This document shows positions 59,541-64,000 of a DNA stretch of 64,000 nt, in pieces (within the stretch, counting starts at the first letter, position 1; the number at the start of each line of letters is the position of its first letter). A program made the translations under genes and the position numbers. The notes under the pieces were generated by a model, which saw only the letters and a list, made by a program, of their open reading frames with translations, was not told where the DNA came from and did not search any database. Source of the stretch: Enoplolaimus lenunculus (lineage: Eukaryota > Nematoda > Enoplea > Enoplida > Thoracostomopsidae); contig JASANG010001660.1 in NCBI GenBank assembly GCA_030248215.1, forward strand, positions 310,001-374,000, given 5' to 3'.

Positions 59541-59635
59541 ATCTACTATTAGCTATGTTATTTAATAGAATAAGGCATCTACTACTAGCTATGTTATTAA
59601 ATAGAATAACGGATCTACTACTAGCTATGTTATTA
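59541..59635. repeat. 36-bp tandem repeat, ~2.7 copies
   Basis: Units start at 59541, 59577 and 59613 on ATCTACTACTAGCTATGTTA. Confidence 0.9.
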
Positions 59636-60149
59636 CTAAGACTTCAGTGCTTAAAACGTGAATTTAACCCAAGCGCTGTCTAAAATCTGAAACTCACTCG
59701 AATTAAGCTTAAACCTAATCCTGCTCTATTAAACTAACTTTCTAGATTTAACTTAACTAACTTTTAGGTCACGCTTATTTTAAATCTTACAATTGTTTGC
59801 AGTTTACGCTAAAACATGATGAATAGGATTTTAAAACATTAATTATGTGTAGTTTAATCTAAAACATGATGGATTTTAGGAATCAAAATCATACGTAGGA
59901 CTTTAAAACGTTTTACACAAAAAGTGGGCTTGTACACAAATTTGGCAATAGCAAAATAAAGAAATACATGGCAGATTTGTTGCATAATTCCATGCTGCTT
60001 CATAATTTCCGCGCAAATTTTAATCAATAATAGAAGTAGAACTTATACTTGACTTTCGCTAAACTTAAAAACTTGTTAGTATAGTTAAACTTTAAATTTT
60101 AATTTATTTAGTCCATTGATATCAGTGTGGGTACGGTTGTCTTAATTTG

Positions 60150-60480
60150 GGTAATGAGTCGAGTTTAAGTATAAGTTAGGTATCGGTTTAGGCTTAGACT
60201 TCAACTGAGGTTTTTGCTGCAATTTCAAGTTTAAGCTTAAGCTTAATCTGAGGCATAGCTTCCGGCGCGAATTTAGGCTTGAACTCAGGATTGAGCTTTG
60301 CTTAAGTTTGAGTTTTAAGTTGAGCATTAAACATATGCGTTCGCTTAATGGCGGGACAAGCTTAAGCTAGTGACTATGTTTTATCTGTATAGTCTTGGCT
60401 CAAGGCTTTATTTTTAGGGCTAGGCTTAGGCTTTAAGCTTGAGTTTACTATACTTAGGCTTGCATTACATATTTAAGCTT
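60150..60480. repeat. degenerate TTAGGC-like block
   Basis: Scattered GGCTTAGG, AAGCTTAAGCTTAA and TTTAGGCTTAGAC hexamer derivatives, far more decayed than those inside the MITEs, with no terminal repeats recognised. Confidence 0.55.
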
Positions 60481-61615
60481 ATGGATAGAAGAAGTGTGTA
60501 AGCACCGTTTAAAGGATAGATAGCAATATAAAATTTGCCTTAAAGTGCAGAGTCATAGTGACTAAATTTTTTAATTATTTTTATATGAGTTAACAGTTTT
60601 TATGAATCATAGATTTGTATCGACTTGAAAAATGCAGATTTTCTACTACTCCCTGCTACTAACTTGAAATTTATTATTGACAATATTTATAGCCCTCGAA
60701 GTCAAAAATGCACTGCGCTACCCCCTATAAAGTTGTAAAGCAACTTGTCAATAAAGTCTGAACACACAATCTTAAGTAATATTTTAAGAGCTTTTCTGAG
60801 CGAAAGATTCAACGTTTGCATGACTGGAAAAGTTTTTAAATTTAAAGAAAGTTTTATTGTTTATTTTTATTATTTTGAATATTTTTATTGTTTTTAAAAT
60901 AATCGTATTTTTTCTGAAAATATATATTTATACATGGGGCAGTTTACTGGAACATTATAATACGACTGCGGAAGTTTTCGGTCTGGTTAGCACCGATATT
61001 TTAGGTTTTACACTAAAGTTAAAGTTCGATTTTCAAAGTCCGGTCCACAGCTGCATACTGATTGGCCTAAAAACTCTGTGCTTCTTTTCACCGTTGACGG
61101 ATTCAAGATTTTCTGGTAGAGAAAACACTTTTTGTGCTCCGGAATTTTACATTTATAAAGCGCGTTTACAACAAAATTTCGGTATCTCAAGATTGAGCAA
61201 CATGTAATTGAATTCAGGCTAGTTCCCCATATGTTTCACAGATTTGTCTAAAAACACATTTCGTACTTGAGCTGAGCCATTTGCATCGCCAAATTTTTTG
61301 CACGGCCTGTTTTGCACTACATATCGGAACAATTGTTTTTTTAATTCTCGATATATATAGTCATTTTTACACAGCCTTGTGTTAATGAAACTAACCATTT
61401 TATAGCTTGGAAATAAAACACCTTGTTTTCAGTCCAAAGACTAAACCAAAACGTGAGAAGCCTGCCATGCCGAAGTGTTGATAAAAAACGTGATTTCTAA
61501 TTTTTTTCATTAAGATTAAATGCTAAAGTATAAAAGTTTGGACCAAAGTTAAAATACAAAACGCGAATGGTTCCAAACATTTGCATTGAGTTCAGGATAC
61601 CTGTTGCCATGAAGA

Positions 61616-61757
61616 GCCCATGTATAGAACAGGGCCGGACCGCTTTCCAGAGGAAGAATTTTTGCTTAGGCTAGCCTAGGCTAGGCTTGGCTAGAAAAGG
61701 CCACCCACACGCTAGACGTAGCATTTAGGCGATCCCCCGCCATGTTCAACATGGGCC
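61616..61757. mobile_element. MITE with family B-like ends
   Basis: GCCCATGTATAGAACAGGGC to GCCATGTTCAACATGGGCC, with a CTAGGCTAGCCTAGGCT-type core in place of the CCTAAG array. No clear flank repeat. Confidence 0.75.
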
Positions 61758-62097
61758 GCAATAAAAGTTTGTTTTATTTTTCCGCCAACACAATTGAGGC
61801 ATGCATATATTCACTGAGATTTCTAAAATTTTAAAGAAGAAATAGCAGATGCACCGACACATTTAAGATTTTGGAGGAATCGCGTAATTTTTATTTCATA
61901 TCTAAAAATTACAGCGTATCCGTGATTTATAACTAAATTTGGGCCTAGAAACAGAATTTCCGGTATTTCAATACAGCGGAAAGAAAATCAGTAACGGGCA
62001 CCGATTTTTTACCGAAAACGCAAACGGATATACGGTTACACCCTGCCTGTTAGATCGTAGACATTTAAACTTTTTATACTTCAGATTGTATATCCCA

Positions 62098-62390
62098 CTA
62101 GCGAATCCAAACGGGGGGCGTACAACTCCCGTCAGAATTTTTTTGTGATAAAATGGTAAGGTTACTACCCTACAATTTTCCCCATCACAAATTTTTTTGT
62201 AAAAAATACAATTTTAACCCTTAGTAATTTTTTTATGATTAAATGATAACGTTTCTCTACCTTACTATTTTCCCCTAAGAAAACTTTTTGGCGATAAAAT
62301 GACAAGGTCCCTACCTCACAATTTTGGCGTTTCATAACATTTGCCAGCCGGACTTCCCGTCAGAAATTGGTGGATCCGCATCTGATTGTA
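62098..62390. mobile_element. hAT-like MITE remnant, reverse
   Basis: From CTAGCGAATCCAAACGG to GGTGGATCCGCATCTG. Contains AAAATGACAAGGTCCCTACC and its diverged repeats, the inverse of the block at 43085, 57404 and 58374. Confidence 0.65.
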
Positions 62391-62643
62391 TCATCCCAAA
62401 ATTAAATCATGGCTGGCTATAGTGACTGAAATACAAGGGCAATGACAATGGGAGTGTGAAGCAGCCACGTTTTCCGTGCATATGAAGATTTTATCAAAGT
62501 TACCTAAAACATGTGTCGTCTAGACGCATCAAAGGCAAAGTTCCAATAAATTTCCCATGCTTTGCTCGGAAATAAATCAAGCCTTAACGCCTAGTTTATT
62601 TTTAAGCGCAGAAATTTCGATTCCTTGAATCCTATTAGCATCA

Positions 62644-62827
62644 TGTCCAATTGTAGTTTTTGGACCGTAACGGTAGATTAAGCATATTCCTACGCCTGAG
62701 GCTAAGCGTTGAAAAAAATGCAAACTTAATCTAATCCAAAGCCTTAGCGAAAATACAGTCGAAAATCTTAGCCTGTTCTTTTGCAAATCAACCAGAATAC
62801 AGGACCACCCTAAAAGTAACATGGACC
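62644..62827. mobile_element. MITE family A, old copy
   Basis: GTCCAATTGTAGTTTTTGGAC to CCCTAAAAGTAACATGGACC with hexamers inside. Flanks AGCATCAT and GGCATCCT agree at 6 of 8. Confidence 0.8.
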
Positions 62828-64000
62828 GGCATCCTTGTACAAGCTTTTTTGAACTTTTATTATCTTTAATGTTCTTTTCGTTTCTAATATTTTGATCACG
62901 CAATCCATTTATATTCTGATGAAATCCACGGCTTGTATAAGGAAGGATAGGGAAGAAATATACCAACATTTCAAAAAATGTATGAAACAAGATAAAGATA
63001 CAGGCTGCAGAATTACCGGAAGCATTTAAACAAATTTTCGCTTGCTACGCTTCCCAACAAAACGTTGGTTAAGGTTGCTTCGCTCGAAATCAAAATCTGA
63101 ATACGACCCTAATGATGCTCGCATTGAACCAAACTGCCAAGCATGCATCACAAAGCTCACATCTTTGTATTCCGTGCTTTTTGACCTATTTTGACTCTTT
63201 CAAATCACTTTTTTCTTTAAGCTTGCTGCAACATTAAAGTCAAATTCCGCTTTAAATCAGCGTAATGGTTGCACAATATATACACGACAGTGCAACGTTT
63301 CGAAAAAAACAAATTCGCCATCTCAAAAATAACCAGGATAAATATATCAGATGGGAACAAACCTCATGTAGGTGTATTTTCGATACAACGTGCGAGAACT
63401 CAAATTTTTGGCTCCTAGGATCCTGCAGGTTATTTTGAAAGCGTGTAAAAGTGCATTTTTCACGTCAAATATAGACGAATGCATTTGTGTATCCCCTTTG
63501 TATACGTATCTCTATAATGCATCTTTTTAGGTGACATTTTAAAGCTGTGTTTTGAGCAGCAGGGTAAATGACGGCACAAACCAGAGGCGTATACAAAGAA
63601 CTCTATCGGCGGGTAAGCAGCCAGACAAGTAGCCAGGATTTCGAGTTCCCCGGGGGCTGACTTTACAAGTAGAGCATTAAATATTACAGTTCTCTTAATA
63701 TTAAATTATGATGACATAACAGTGGGATTTAACCCTCGATGACCGGTCAGGTAAAGAATTTCAGACGTGGGACGACTCGCGGGTAATGTTTTGTATACGT
63801 ATAGATAGCATTAAACCTTATATTTCCGCTTTATACTAAATTATTATTAGATTACAGTGGGACTCAAGCCGCGAGTATCCGCCAAGTAAAGAATTGCAAA
63901 CGTGGGTCATCCCGTGGGTATTGCTATGTTTACTTGTGCCAAAAATTACCAGTCTTTACCTGCATCAAAATTTTAGAGTTTATAAGCAAAACATACTCCG

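Larger units (their letters stand above)
45973..64000. other. gene-less right part of the window
   Basis: Eighteen kilobases with no host exon that could be recognised on either strand. It carries the elements and tandem repeats listed separately, degenerate TTAGGC-like blocks, and intervening AT-rich unique sequence (for example 48500-49900, 53000-54100 and 63000-64000, where nothing stands out). The first part should contain the promoter of the distal PEPCK start. Confidence 0.5.

Noticed and set aside
1-64000. tRNA or rRNA genes
   Set aside because: Scanning for B-box-like GGTTCRANNCC with cloverleaf context gave nothing convincing on either strand; a covariance-model search was not possible.

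Overview
The window looks like nuclear DNA from a nematode, or a close relative. It is AT-rich, has spliced genes with TTTCAG/TTTTAG acceptors, and is full of arrays of the nematode telomere hexamer (TTAGGC, read here as CCTAAG). These arrays sit inside small transposons, so this is not a chromosome end. Only three host genes can be supported. Most of the 64 kb is introns and layers of transposable elements.

Left end (573-7355, minus strand): five exons of an EndoU-type endoribonuclease, spread over 6.8 kb. The signal-peptide exon and the C-terminal exon(s) were not found. From 7356 to 11577 lie small DNA transposons (MITEs). From 11578 to 22663 lies one large LTR retroelement in minus orientation. 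It has about 1.35 kb LTRs, a clear primer-binding site and polypurine tract, and a single open gag-like reading frame of about 2026 codons with no pol. Its LTRs carry four hairpins whose stems covary, and its leader carries a 183-bp tandem repeat. From 22664 to 28979 lies a three-deep nest of DNA elements.

Centre (28980-39463, minus strand): a complete GTP-dependent phosphoenolpyruvate carboxykinase gene (PEPCK, gluconeogenesis). It has 13 coding exons, 649 codons, and every splice junction is in phase. A second, diverged version of its first coding exon lies 6.4 kb upstream at 45826-45972. It has the same phase and a good donor site, so the gene appears to have two alternative starts. Inside a 2.6-kb PEPCK intron, on the opposite strand, sits an intronless gene (31872-32588). 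It encodes a secreted precursor made of 49-residue cassettes bounded by Lys-Arg sites, which looks like a neuropeptide-type proprotein not recognised as any known family.

Right part (46 kb to the end): no host gene was recognised. It holds many non-autonomous DNA transposons. Some have exact 8-bp target duplications (two telomere-repeat-bearing families and a hAT-like family starting CAGTGGCGGATCC), and others have TA duplications. There are also minisatellites, a short solo LTR related to the large element, and a diverged 0.6-kb copy of a segment found in an EndoU intron.
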